62,283 nt of DNA from NCBI GenBank assembly GCA_030595665.1, contig JAUVCV010000010.1, forward strand, positions 1 to 62,283, given 5' to 3'. Positions 34,107 through 41,569 of the stretch are shown here, in pieces. The position numbers were made by a program, and so were the translations under genes. This DNA comes from Methanogenium sp. GTDB taxonomy: Archaea; Halobacteriota; Methanomicrobia; Methanomicrobiales; Methanomicrobiaceae. Every line of letters starts with the position of its first letter. Position 1 is the first letter of the stretch. A model generated the notes under the pieces. It ran no database searches. It was given only the letters and a program-made list of their open reading frames with translations, and had not been told where the DNA came from.

Positions 34107-35209
34107 GATCAATCGTAGAAGAGGCAATAAAACGGACAAATGAGGAGTCCGGATATATCGTTGACGCGTCCAACGAACGTGATCTGGAGCTTGAGGAGAT
34201 CCTTAAAGAACTTCAGACACGGATCGCGGTCATCGGGTGTGGTGGCGGCGGTTCGAACACAATGACGCGGATGTCAGAAGAGGGCATCCACGGTGCAAAT
34301 ATTATTGCATTGAATACCGATGCCCAGCACCTGATCCGGACGAAGGCAGACACAAGAATCCTCATTGGCCGGAAGCGCACCCGTGGTCTTGGTGCCGGTT
34401 CAGTCCCGCAGGTTGGAGAAGAGGCCGCCCTTGAGACCATTGAGGAGATCAACAAGTCTGTGGGTGAATGTGATATGGTTTTCATTACCGCAGGACTTGG
34501 CGGCGGCACCGGCACTGGTTCTGCCCCGGTAGTTGCAAAAGCTGCCCGGGAGACAGGTGCACTTACGATTGCCGTCGTTACCCTCCCCTTCACTGTAGAG
34601 GGTGCAATTAGGATGGAAAACGCAGAAGCAGGCCTCGAACGTCTCCGTGACGTTGCAGACACTGTTATTGTCGTACCGAACGATCGGCTCCTGGAGGTCG
34701 TCCCTCGCCTGCCTCTGCACGCAGCCTTTAAGGTCTCTGACGAAGTTTTAATGCGTGCAGTAAAAGGCATCACCGAGCTGATCACTCAGCCCGGTCTGGT
34801 GAACCTTGACTTTGCCGATGTGCGGACCGTCATGGAACGTGGCGGTGTGGCGATGATTGGTATGGGTGAGAGTGACAGTGAAGACAAAGCAATCGACTCG
34901 GTAAAGAAAGCCCTGCGTTCCCCTCTCCTTGATGTTGATATCTCTGGTGCGTCCGCTGCCCTTGTGAATGTGGTTGGCGGCCCTGACATGACGATGTCTG
35001 AGGCGGAAGGTGTGATTCAGGAGGTCTATGACCGCATCGATCCGGAAGCACGGATCATATGGGGTGCTCAGATTGATCCTGATATGCAGGGCAAAATGCG
35101 TACAATGCTTGTTGTAACGGGCGTGAACTCTCCCCAGATATATGGACGTAGTGAGATGTTCTCGTCAAAGAGATCCACTTCAGAATTTGATATCGATTTC
35201 CTCAGGTGA
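34103..35209 (+). CDS. ftsZ: Cell division protein FtsZ
   Basis: FtsZ is the tubulin-fold GTPase of the division ring. The 368-residue protein has the N-terminal extension typical of archaeal FtsZ1 or FtsZ2. It then has GCGGGGSNT, the tubulin signature [11 protein letters not shown], and the T7-loop region [11 protein letters not shown]. The C-terminal tail is short. It heads the classic archaeal order ftsZ-secE-spt5-rpl11-rpl1-rpl10-rpl12. The ATG overlaps dtdA (ATGA). Confidence 0.97.
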   Translation: MRSIVEEAIKRTNEESGYIVDASNERDLELEEILKELQTRIAVIGCGGGGSNTMTRMSEEGIHGANIIALNTDAQHLIRTKADTRILIGRKRTRGLGAGSVPQVGEEAALETIEEINKSVGECDMVFITAGLGGGTGTGSAPVVAKAARETGALTIAVVTLPFTVEGAIRMENAEAGLERLRDVADTVIVVPNDRLLEVVPRLPLHAAFKVSDEVLMRAVKGITELITQPGLVNLDFADVRTVMERGGVAMIGMGESDSEDKAIDSVKKALRSPLLDVDISGASAALVNVVGGPDMTMSEAEGVIQEVYDRIDPEARIIWGAQIDPDMQGKMRTMLVVTGVNSPQIYGRSEMFSSKRSTSEFDIDFLR

Positions 35210-35215
35210 CAATAA

Positions 35216-35398
35216 ATGGCCGATTTAAAAACAGTAAATGAAGAAATATTCAAGAAATACTGGCGTGTCCTGAAACTTGCTCGGACACCCACCCGTGATG
35301 AATTTAATAAAATCGCAATCGTTGCCGCAATGGGTATCCTGATCATCGGGATGGCTGGATTTATCGTATACGAACTAATGGCATTTGCTACCCTGTGA
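35216..35398 (+). CDS. secE: Protein translocase subunit SecE
   Basis: The 60-residue Sec61-gamma-type subunit has a charged amphipathic helix (FKKYWRVLKLARTPTRDEF) followed by one membrane span (IAIVAAMGILIIGMAGFIVYELMA). It clamps SecY in the translocon. It lies 6 bases after ftsZ, and its TGA overlaps the start of spt5. Confidence 0.95.
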   Translation: MADLKTVNEEIFKKYWRVLKLARTPTRDEFNKIAIVAAMGILIIGMAGFIVYELMAFATL

Positions 35399-35877
35399 TG
35401 ACAATGGCGAGTGAGTTCGGAAACAAGATTTACGCGCTCAAGACGACGGCCAACAAAGAGCGAAAAGTCGTAGATGATATCGTCGAGGTCCTTGAGGATC
35501 ATGAGGAATTTGTTATCACCGCGATTATGGCCCCGGATGAGGTGCGTGGATATGTCTTCATCGAGACCCCGGATGAGTATGCCCGGATGGAACAGCTGGT
35601 CCGCTTGGTTCCCAATGCGCGTGCAGTGGTGAAAGGCGAAACAGATTTCGCTGAAGTTGAGCATTTCCTTGAGCCAAAACCGGCGGTGAGTGGTATCGAA
35701 GAGGGAACCATCGTCGAGCTTATTGCAGGTCCTTTCAAGGGTGAGAAGGCTGTGGTTAAGCGTGTTGACGCAGGAAAAGAAGAGGTTACTCTCGAACTGT
35801 ATGAGTCGATGGTGCCCATTCCTATTACTGTACGCGGGGACAATGTCCGCGTTATCGAGAAGGCACACGAAGATTAA
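35398..35877 (+). CDS. spt5: Transcription elongation factor Spt5 (NusG family)
   Basis: Spt5 binds the RNA polymerase clamp and raises processivity. The 159-residue protein has a NGN domain (IYALKTTANKERKVVDDI, GYVFIETPDEYARMEQLV) and a C-terminal KOW domain (IVELIAGPFKGEKAVVKRVD). The ATG at 35398 overlaps the secE stop (TGATG); ATG 35404 is also possible. The Spt4 partner is not in this window. Confidence 0.96.
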   Translation: MTMASEFGNKIYALKTTANKERKVVDDIVEVLEDHEEFVITAIMAPDEVRGYVFIETPDEYARMEQLVRLVPNARAVVKGETDFAEVEHFLEPKPAVSGIEEGTIVELIAGPFKGEKAVVKRVDAGKEEVTLELYESMVPIPITVRGDNVRVIEKAHED

Positions 35878-35892
35878 CCTCTTCTCATTTTT

Positions 35893-35968
35893 TTTTATAT
35901 GCCCGTAGTTTTAAGTGGTTGTATGCGGACCTGTACTGACCCACGCCAAGTGTTACCTGTCTACAGGT
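35893..35968 (+). promoter_or_regulatory. promoter and leader hairpin of the ribosomal stalk operon
   Basis: A TATA element (TTTTATAT, 35893-35900) lies about 95 bases before rpl11 and predicts a start near 35925. In the leader, ACCTG (35955-35959) and CAGGT (35964-35968) form a small hairpin ahead of the ribosome-binding region GGTGAT (35981-35986). Confidence 0.45.
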
Positions 35969-35993
35969 GGCATTGAGGTTTGGTGATATTACA

Positions 35994-36470
35994 ATGGGAG
36001 AAGTAGTCGAGGTATTGGTACCCGGCGGAAAGGCAACGGCTGGTCCTCCATTAGGGCCTGCCCTGGGACCTCTCGGAATCAATGTGAAAGCGGTTGTTGA
36101 TGAAATCAACGCCAAGACGTCTGAGTTTAACGGTATGCAGGTTCCTGTAATCGTTACTGTTGACGACAAGAAGAACTTCACTGTTTCCGTAGGTGTCCCT
36201 CCCACCACTGCCCTCATCATGAAAGAGGTCGGTCTGACAAAGGGTTCTGGAGAACCCAATGTCCAGAAGGTAGGAGATCTTCCGCTCGAGGCTGCTGTTC
36301 GCATTGCCCGTATGAAGGCAGATGGCATGATCTCATACGATCTGAAAAACCGTGTAAAAGAGGTTATCGGGACGTGTGTGAGTGTTGGTGTCACGGTTGA
36401 AGGGATGGATCCAAAGGCGATCTTCCCGAAGATCAATGCAGGCGAATACGACAGCATTCTCAGTGAATAG
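35994..36470 (+). CDS. rpl11: 50S ribosomal protein L11
   Basis: L11 forms the stalk base with the GTPase-associated rRNA. The 158-residue protein has the highly conserved GGKATAGPPLGPALGPLGIN at the N-terminus and the RNA-binding C-terminal domain. The frame extends upstream to 35967, but the family starts at MGEVVEVLVPGG, which matches ATG 35994. GGTGAT lies 7 bases before it. It is first gene of L11-L1-L10-L12. Confidence 0.97.
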   Translation: MGEVVEVLVPGGKATAGPPLGPALGPLGINVKAVVDEINAKTSEFNGMQVPVIVTVDDKKNFTVSVGVPPTTALIMKEVGLTKGSGEPNVQKVGDLPLEAAVRIARMKADGMISYDLKNRVKEVIGTCVSVGVTVEGMDPKAIFPKINAGEYDSILSE

Positions 36471-36527
36471 ACTATGAACACCTATAGAAGATCCGGATTC
36501 CGGGTCGTAGAACTATGGAGAAAATGA

Positions 36528-37172
36528 ATGGTTGATAGGGTCCAGATTCTGGATGCCGTGAAAGCGGCAATGGAGGCAGCGCCTGAACGAAAGTTCCAGG
36601 AGAGCATTGAAATTTCAGTGAATCTCCGGAATATCGACATGTCGCAGCCAAAAAACCGTATTGATGAGACGATGATTCTTCCACAGGGCACAGGACAGCC
36701 ACAAAAGATCTGTGTTCTTGGGAAAGGAGATATCACCACTCAGGCGAAAGCTGCAGGTGTAGACCTCATCATCGGACCTGAAGAGATCGAGCGTCTGGGA
36801 GGAGAACCCCGTGAAGCCCGCTTATTTGCGGAGCAGTATCGGTTTTTCCTTGCAGAACCCGCTGTCATGCCGCTTGTCGGTCGTTGGCTCGGTACACGCC
36901 TCGGTCCCCGCGGTAAGATGCCCACTCCTGTTCCGCCAACGATGGATGTCGGCCCTACGGTCGAACGTCTGCGCAAATCTGTTAAGTTCCGTTCAAAGGA
37001 CAGAACCACCTTCCATGTGAAGGTCGGTAGTGCTGGTATGGACGCAGATGCGCTTGCAGAGAACATCGAAGCGGTAATGCACAGGGTTGAGGGATCACTG
37101 GAAAGTGGTGCAATGAATATCCGGTCAGTGTATGTGAAAACGTCCATGGGTCCGGCAGTGAGGATTATATAA
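36528..37172 (+). CDS. rpl1: 50S ribosomal protein L1
   Basis: L1 builds the mobile stalk at the E site, and in methanogens it represses its own operon. The 214-residue protein matches the family (GTGQPQKICVLGKGDITTQAKAAG, LVGRWLGTRLGPRGKMPTPVP, MNIRSVYVKTSMGPAVRI). A hairpin TCCAG-ATT-CTGGA (36541-36553) followed by ATGCCGTGAAAG begins 13 bases into the gene. That is near where the autogenous L1 site of Methanococcus is located. Its TAA overlaps the rpl10 ATG. Confidence 0.97.
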   Translation: MVDRVQILDAVKAAMEAAPERKFQESIEISVNLRNIDMSQPKNRIDETMILPQGTGQPQKICVLGKGDITTQAKAAGVDLIIGPEEIERLGGEPREARLFAEQYRFFLAEPAVMPLVGRWLGTRLGPRGKMPTPVPPTMDVGPTVERLRKSVKFRSKDRTTFHVKVGSAGMDADALAENIEAVMHRVEGSLESGAMNIRSVYVKTSMGPAVRII

Positions 37173-38020
37173 TGGGATTATATACAACCAACCTGCCACA
37201 GTGGAAACAGGATGAAGTAGCACAGATTGTCTCGCTTGCAGGGGAATACTCACTTACAGGTCTTGTTGACCTGCATGGTATTCCTGCAAAACAGATGCAG
37301 GAGATGCGTCGTGACCTTCAGGGTAAGGCCGTCCTGCATATGACGCGAAATACTCTCGTTGAGCACGCCTTTACAGCGATGGGTGAGCCAATTGATGGCA
37401 TCCGCTCATACATTGACGGACACAGTGCACTAATTTACACGAACGACAATCCATTCCAGTTGTACAGGAAGCTCCAGCAGACGATGACCAAGATGGCAGC
37501 ACGCCCCGGCGATATTGCGCCTGAGGACATTGTCGTCGAGAAAGGTCCCACCAGCTTTAAGCCGGGACCCATCGTTGGAACATTCCAGCAGGCAGGTCTT
37601 CCTGCCGCAATTGAAGGTGGAAAGGTTGTTATCCGCGAGAGAAAGGTCTTTGTCAAAGCAGGTGAAGAAATCAACGCAAAGCAGGCTGAAGTCCTGTCTA
37701 AGCTTGATATCCGCCCAATTGACGTAGGCCTGAGTCTTCAGGTGGCCTTCTACGATGGCACATTCTTTGAGCCGTCCACGCTGGCAATCGATGAGACTGA
37801 ATATTACAACAATGTGGTTCTGGCAGCCCAGCAGGCATTCAATCTTGCTGTATTCGCAGCCTATCCGACTGCACAGACGATTGAGCCTATCTTTACAAAG
37901 GCTGCAAGCGAAGCTCGCAGTCTTGGTGTTGAGGCCGCAATATACACGAATGACATTGTTGAACTGATTATCGGACGTGCATCCCTTCAGGCAAAAGCTC
38001 TGAAAGGGATGACTGAATAA
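37172..38020 (+). CDS. rpl10: 50S ribosomal protein L10 (P0), short form
   Basis: L10 anchors L12 dimers to the ribosome. The 282-residue protein has the rRNA-binding domain (YTTNLPQWKQDEV, VLHMTRNTLVEHAF), the archaeal insertion domain and the helical spine that binds L12 dimers. It ends at LQAKALKGMTE. The Ala/Glu-rich hinge and the terminal GLGALFG-type tail that most archaeal P0 proteins share with L12 are absent. The next gene, L12, does have that tail, so the lack is specific to L10. It overlaps rpl1 by one base. Confidence 0.96.
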   Translation: MGLYTTNLPQWKQDEVAQIVSLAGEYSLTGLVDLHGIPAKQMQEMRRDLQGKAVLHMTRNTLVEHAFTAMGEPIDGIRSYIDGHSALIYTNDNPFQLYRKLQQTMTKMAARPGDIAPEDIVVEKGPTSFKPGPIVGTFQQAGLPAAIEGGKVVIRERKVFVKAGEEINAKQAEVLSKLDIRPIDVGLSLQVAFYDGTFFEPSTLAIDETEYYNNVVLAAQQAFNLAVFAAYPTAQTIEPIFTKAASEARSLGVEAAIYTNDIVELIIGRASLQAKALKGMTE

Positions 38021-38045
38021 TATCATAATTTGAGGTGAATACGAA

Positions 38046-38348
38046 ATGGAATACATCTACGCAGCACTTGTTCTGCACAACGCAGGAAAAGACGTAACTG
38101 AGGAAGCAGTCAGCGCAGTTCTGACAGCAGCAGGAATTGAAGTTGAGGACTCCCGTGTAAAGGCACTCATCGCAGCACTTGATGGTGTTGACATTGAGGA
38201 AGCTGTCGCAAAGGCAGCAGCAGCACCAGTAGCAGTTGCAGCAGCACCTGCAGCAGCAGCTGAGGCAGCACCTGCAGAGGAAGAGGTAGAGGAAGAAGCA
38301 GAGGACGAAGAGGGCGGCATGGCTGGCCTTGGCGCTCTCTTTGGCTAA
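38046..38348 (+). CDS. rpl12: 50S ribosomal protein L12 (P1)
   Basis: The acidic stalk protein recruits translation GTPases. The 100-residue sequence has the archaeal P1 pattern: [22 protein letters not shown], an Ala/Pro hinge ([23 protein letters not shown]), an acidic run, and [11 protein letters not shown] at the end. It lies 25 bases after rpl10. A T-rich stretch after the stop (38359-38396) is a likely operon end. Confidence 0.97.
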   Translation: MEYIYAALVLHNAGKDVTEEAVSAVLTAAGIEVEDSRVKALIAALDGVDIEEAVAKAAAAPVAVAAAPAAAAEAAPAEEEVEEEAEDEEGGMAGLGALFG

Positions 38349-38466
38349 TCCCCTCCCCTTTCTTTTAGATACTGCGTTTGTTTTTGGTTTGGCTGTTTTC
38401 TGTTTGTTCCCATTTCTCTGCATAAAAATCGTGACTCATTTATGGGCTCACGTCTGATGTGTATTA

Positions 38467-39303
38467 ATGTCACGTATCAGCTGTGGGTTTCAGTTATTCA
38501 AAGAAACTTTTGGTATACTCAAAAAAGATCGGGAGATGCTTCTTTTTCCGATTATCTCAGGGATTGTTATTCTGCTTGTGGTAGCAACGTTTCTTTTGCC
38601 GCTTGTTTTCTCGGGCATGCTCGCTGAAACAGGTTCGGGCGGTTCGATTCTTTTTTATGTCCTCCTGTTTCTTTTCTACGTTGTGAGTTACTTCATTGTA
38701 ATCTACTTCAACACAGCACTTGTCAGCTGTGCCCTGATACGTCTGGATGGCAGGGATCCGACGTTCATGGATGGCATTCATGTGGCATCTTCGCGAATCG
38801 GAAAGATTCTCTCGTGGACGCTTATCGCAGCAACGGTGGGTCTCATCCTGCGGCTCATCCGTGGTGACGGGGACAACCTCCTTGTCTCGCTTGCATCCGC
38901 TCTCCTCGGGGCGGCCTGGTCACTTGCCACATTCTTTGTGATACCGGTGATTATAATGGATGATGAGGGTGGATTTGCTGCGATTCAGCGGTCGTGGAAA
39001 CTTTTTAAATCGACATGGGGTGAGACCGTGGTCGGTTCATTCTCGCTGGGACTTATCTTTATTCCTGCAGTTCTCCTGCTTCTGGCAGGTGTGCTCGCGA
39101 TGTTCATAGGTTCGTTTGAAGTGAGTCTTGTGATCTTCGCATTCGCCTTCCTGATCTGGGTGGTTTCCGCGGTTCTCTATGGGGCACTGCAGGGCATATT
39201 TGTCGCCATCATGTACCGATATGCAACGACAGGTGTGGTGCCGGATGTGATTGATCGGTCTCTTGTTGAAGGTGCCTTTGTGCCGAAGGGGTCGCGTCAG
39301 TGA
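38467..39303 (+). CDS. DUF6159-like multi-pass membrane protein
   Basis: A 278-residue integral membrane protein with about six helices. It begins with a cytoplasmic segment GFQLFKETFGILKKDREMLLFP, typical of the family I know as DUF6159. Other matching segments are YFNTALVSCALIRLDGRDPTF, VIIMDDEGGFAAIQRSWKLFKSTWGE and GALQGIFVAIMYRYATTG. Its function is unknown. Its TGA overlaps the GTG of the broken cupin gene. Confidence 0.8.
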   Translation: MSRISCGFQLFKETFGILKKDREMLLFPIISGIVILLVVATFLLPLVFSGMLAETGSGGSILFYVLLFLFYVVSYFIVIYFNTALVSCALIRLDGRDPTFMDGIHVASSRIGKILSWTLIAATVGLILRLIRGDGDNLLVSLASALLGAAWSLATFFVIPVIIMDDEGGFAAIQRSWKLFKSTWGETVVGSFSLGLIFIPAVLLLLAGVLAMFIGSFEVSLVIFAFAFLIWVVSAVLYGALQGIFVAIMYRYATTGVVPDVIDRSLVEGAFVPKGSRQ

Positions 39304-39671
39304 TCATCAGGGATCTGGGAACGTGTCCGGTTTTTGATGCCCGGGATGGCACCCATCTCTGTGAACTGTTGCACCCTTCCCATTTTTCCGGTGCGGTGGG
39401 CACCCGTTTCAGTCTTGCCCATGCATATCTGGAACCAGAGGAGGCCTCATATCCGCATCGTCTCGTGGAATCCTGTGAGGTGTAATACATCCTTGCTGGC
39501 ATAGGTATGATGCATATTGGGGATGAGGCAGCAGAGGTGCATGCCGGGCAGGCGATCTATATCCCGGCTGGTGCGGTGCAGCACATCGTAAATACCGGTG
39601 GCGGGCGCCTCTCGTTTCTCGCAATCGTTGATCCGATGTGGGCCGAATTGGATGACGAACGGGTAGTCTGA
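39300..39671 (+). pseudogene. cupin-domain gene interrupted by an in-frame TAA
   Basis: Translation from GTG 39300 gives 61 residues (MIIRDLGTCPVFDARDGTHLCE to VESCEV) and then TAA at 39483-39485. The same frame continues without any shift: YILAGIGMMHIGDEAAEVHAGQAIYIPAGAVQHIVNTGGGRLSFLAIVDP, ending at TGA 39669-39671. Together these form one complete 123-residue cupin. The stop falls where related cupins have the first Tyr of EVYYIL, so a single base change (TAC or TAT to TAA) would restore it. The metal-site motifs are in the second half. It is either a very young pseudogene or a polymorphic or misread site. Confidence 0.75.
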
Positions 39672-39697
39672 ATCCGTCTCGCCGGGTCCCCATCGCC

Positions 39698-40900
39698 ATG
39701 TTTATCTCCTGTATGGCGCAACGGCATACTATGAGATGGGGTGGTCATCCGGCTCTTCTCTTCCTCGTCATTTTCATATCTATCTTTTCTGCAGGACTTC
39801 TTCCGGGTGTTTGCAGTGCTGTTCCTGTGAGTGGCAATGTATCTGCTGAAAATCTGACTGCCTCATTCTTTTACAGCGAGCACTGTATTGCCTGCACGAA
39901 GGCAATGCCGATTGTGGATGACCTCGCAGCGGAGTATCCATCGGTCACGTTTGTGCAGTATGCTGTCCTGAACAGCACAGAAAATGAGTCGCTCTTCTTC
40001 TCGTTTGGCAAGGCGTATGGCAACCCTTATCCTCGGTATCCGACGGTATTTCTGAGTGATGGTTCATTCTTTGAGGGGTATGGTGCCATTTCAACAGATC
40101 TGCCTCTTCACCTCGCATCCCTGGCTGAGATGCCTGCCGTGAGTGGAGATCTGGTTGTTGCAGATACGGTTGTCATAGAATCGATATCGATTCCGTCTGT
40201 AAATATCTCTGAGGTGCCGGTCTCTCCTATTCTCCCTCCGGTGGGTTTGGTTATCGCAGCCGGTCTCATCGATGGCATCAATCCCTGTGCGGTGGCGGTC
40301 CTTATATTTCTCCTGCTCACCCTTCTGGGCGCAGGGGGGAGGGTGCAGATTCTCCGGTTTGGGGCTGCCTATGTGGCAGGCGTCTATCTGATGTACTTCC
40401 TCTCCGGTTTTGGTCTTCTCACAGCAGTCCGCGTGACCGGGCTCTCTGGGTATTTTTCCTGTGTGGCAGGGATCATTGCCATTCTCCTCGGGGTGGTGAT
40501 GGTGGTGGATTCGTTCCGGCGGGGCGGGGCGACGCATCTCCACGTTTCTGCCTCCCGACTTGCATTTGTTCGTCAGATTGCAGTGCGCCGGGGGATCATA
40601 TCTGTGTTCATAGTGGGTGTCGTGGTTGCCCTTATTGAACTGCCCTGCACTGGGTGTGTCTATCTTGCCATCCTTGCAATGCTCTCCGGTTCGGATGTAT
40701 GGGCTGCAACAGGGCTCCTGGCTCTTTATAATTTGATGTTTGTTTTGCCACTCCTCGTGATCATCATTGCTGTTGCCGCAGGGTTTCCCCCGGGACAAAT
40801 TACTGTGATGCGGCTGGAGTACCGGCAGCTACTCCGGCGGGTTGGTGGGTGTGCACTGATTCTTCCTGGAGCAGCAGTTCTTCTCTGGTTCTCTGTGTAG
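39698..40900 (+). CDS. Thioredoxin-fold and CcdA/DsbD-like membrane fusion protein
   Basis: A 400-residue protein. A signal peptide (ALLFLVIFISIFSAGLLPGVCSA) leads to an exported thioredoxin-like domain with the redox pair in SEHCIACTKAMP. A linker and a six-helix CcdA/DsbD-type membrane domain follow. It carries two conserved cysteine motifs, DGINPCAVAVL and ELPCTGCVYLA. CcdA-type proteins carry electrons from cytoplasmic thioredoxin across the membrane, and the attached domain is the likely outer acceptor. The role may be disulfide reduction in cell-surface proteins. In-frame ATGs at 39698, 39713 and 39731 are all possible; 39731 gives the tidiest signal peptide. Confidence 0.85.
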   Translation: MFISCMAQRHTMRWGGHPALLFLVIFISIFSAGLLPGVCSAVPVSGNVSAENLTASFFYSEHCIACTKAMPIVDDLAAEYPSVTFVQYAVLNSTENESLFFSFGKAYGNPYPRYPTVFLSDGSFFEGYGAISTDLPLHLASLAEMPAVSGDLVVADTVVIESISIPSVNISEVPVSPILPPVGLVIAAGLIDGINPCAVAVLIFLLLTLLGAGGRVQILRFGAAYVAGVYLMYFLSGFGLLTAVRVTGLSGYFSCVAGIIAILLGVVMVVDSFRRGGATHLHVSASRLAFVRQIAVRRGIISVFIVGVVVALIELPCTGCVYLAILAMLSGSDVWAATGLLALYNLMFVLPLLVIIIAVAAGFPPGQITVMRLEYRQLLRRVGGCALILPGAAVLLWFSV

Positions 40901-41018
40901 TGGGCATTAGAGGCATATGTGCTTCATCCGGGTAAACTCCCTGGGATATGCTGTGGGGCGTTGCGTGGGGTGGCTCATATGATTGAATTGTATCTTTTTG
41001 GGCATGGGTAATGAGAAC

Positions 41019-41084
41019 ATTTATATCATTGACATGCATATTTTGTGTACGAATTTGATGTGCAATATGGCATGTCATGTTGCA
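41019..41084 (+). promoter_or_regulatory. promoter and dyad upstream of the receiver protein
   Basis: A TATA element (ATTTATATCATT, 41019-41030) predicts initiation near 41050. A near-perfect dyad follows within the expected leader: TGCAATATG (41061-41069), six bases, CATGTTGCA (41076-41084), eight of nine positions pairing. The position suits a repressor site or leader hairpin. Confidence 0.4.
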
Positions 41085-41151
41085 TATGATGTGGTCGGCA
41101 TACTATTCTGGGGGAATGGATCGGTCAGTACAATGGGGGAGAAATAATTCC

Positions 41152-41547
41152 ATGACAGAAACGCCCGGAAAAATCCTCGTAATGGATGATGATGATAATA
41201 TCCGAACGATTACCTGTATTCTGCTTGAAAAGATGGGATACAATCCGATGGCAACTCCGGACGGTGAAACTGCTGTCGAAGAATATCGCAGGGCATTCCT
41301 TGTGGGTAATCCGTATGACGTGGTGATTATGGATATTACTGTCCCTGATGGCATGGGGGCAACGGAGGCAATTAAGAAGATGAAAGCTATTGACCCCGGC
41401 GTGTGTGCCATTGTCACCAGTGGACTGGTGTCAGAGATGAACTACGATGACTTGTATGGACAGGGATTTTCAGGCGTACTGAAAAAGCCCTACCGTTCTG
41501 TAAATCTTCGTGAAGTTATTGATTCTGTATTTGAACCCAATAAATAA
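41152..41547 (+). CDS. Single-domain response regulator (receiver)
   Basis: A 131-residue free receiver domain. It has the acidic pocket (ILVMDDDDN), phospho-acceptor Asp in VVIMDITVPDGMG, the Thr/Ser switch in IVTSGLVSE and the Lys in LKKPYR. There is no output domain, so it probably acts in a phosphorelay or by protein contact. No histidine kinase is adjacent; the nearest one in the window is at 9488. The start is ATG 41152, with GGGGGAG ten bases before it, rather than the upstream extension to 41077. Confidence 0.93.
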   Translation: MTETPGKILVMDDDDNIRTITCILLEKMGYNPMATPDGETAVEEYRRAFLVGNPYDVVIMDITVPDGMGATEAIKKMKAIDPGVCAIVTSGLVSEMNYDDLYGQGFSGVLKKPYRSVNLREVIDSVFEPNK

Positions 41548-41569
41548 AACTGCAAACCCCTTTTTCCCC

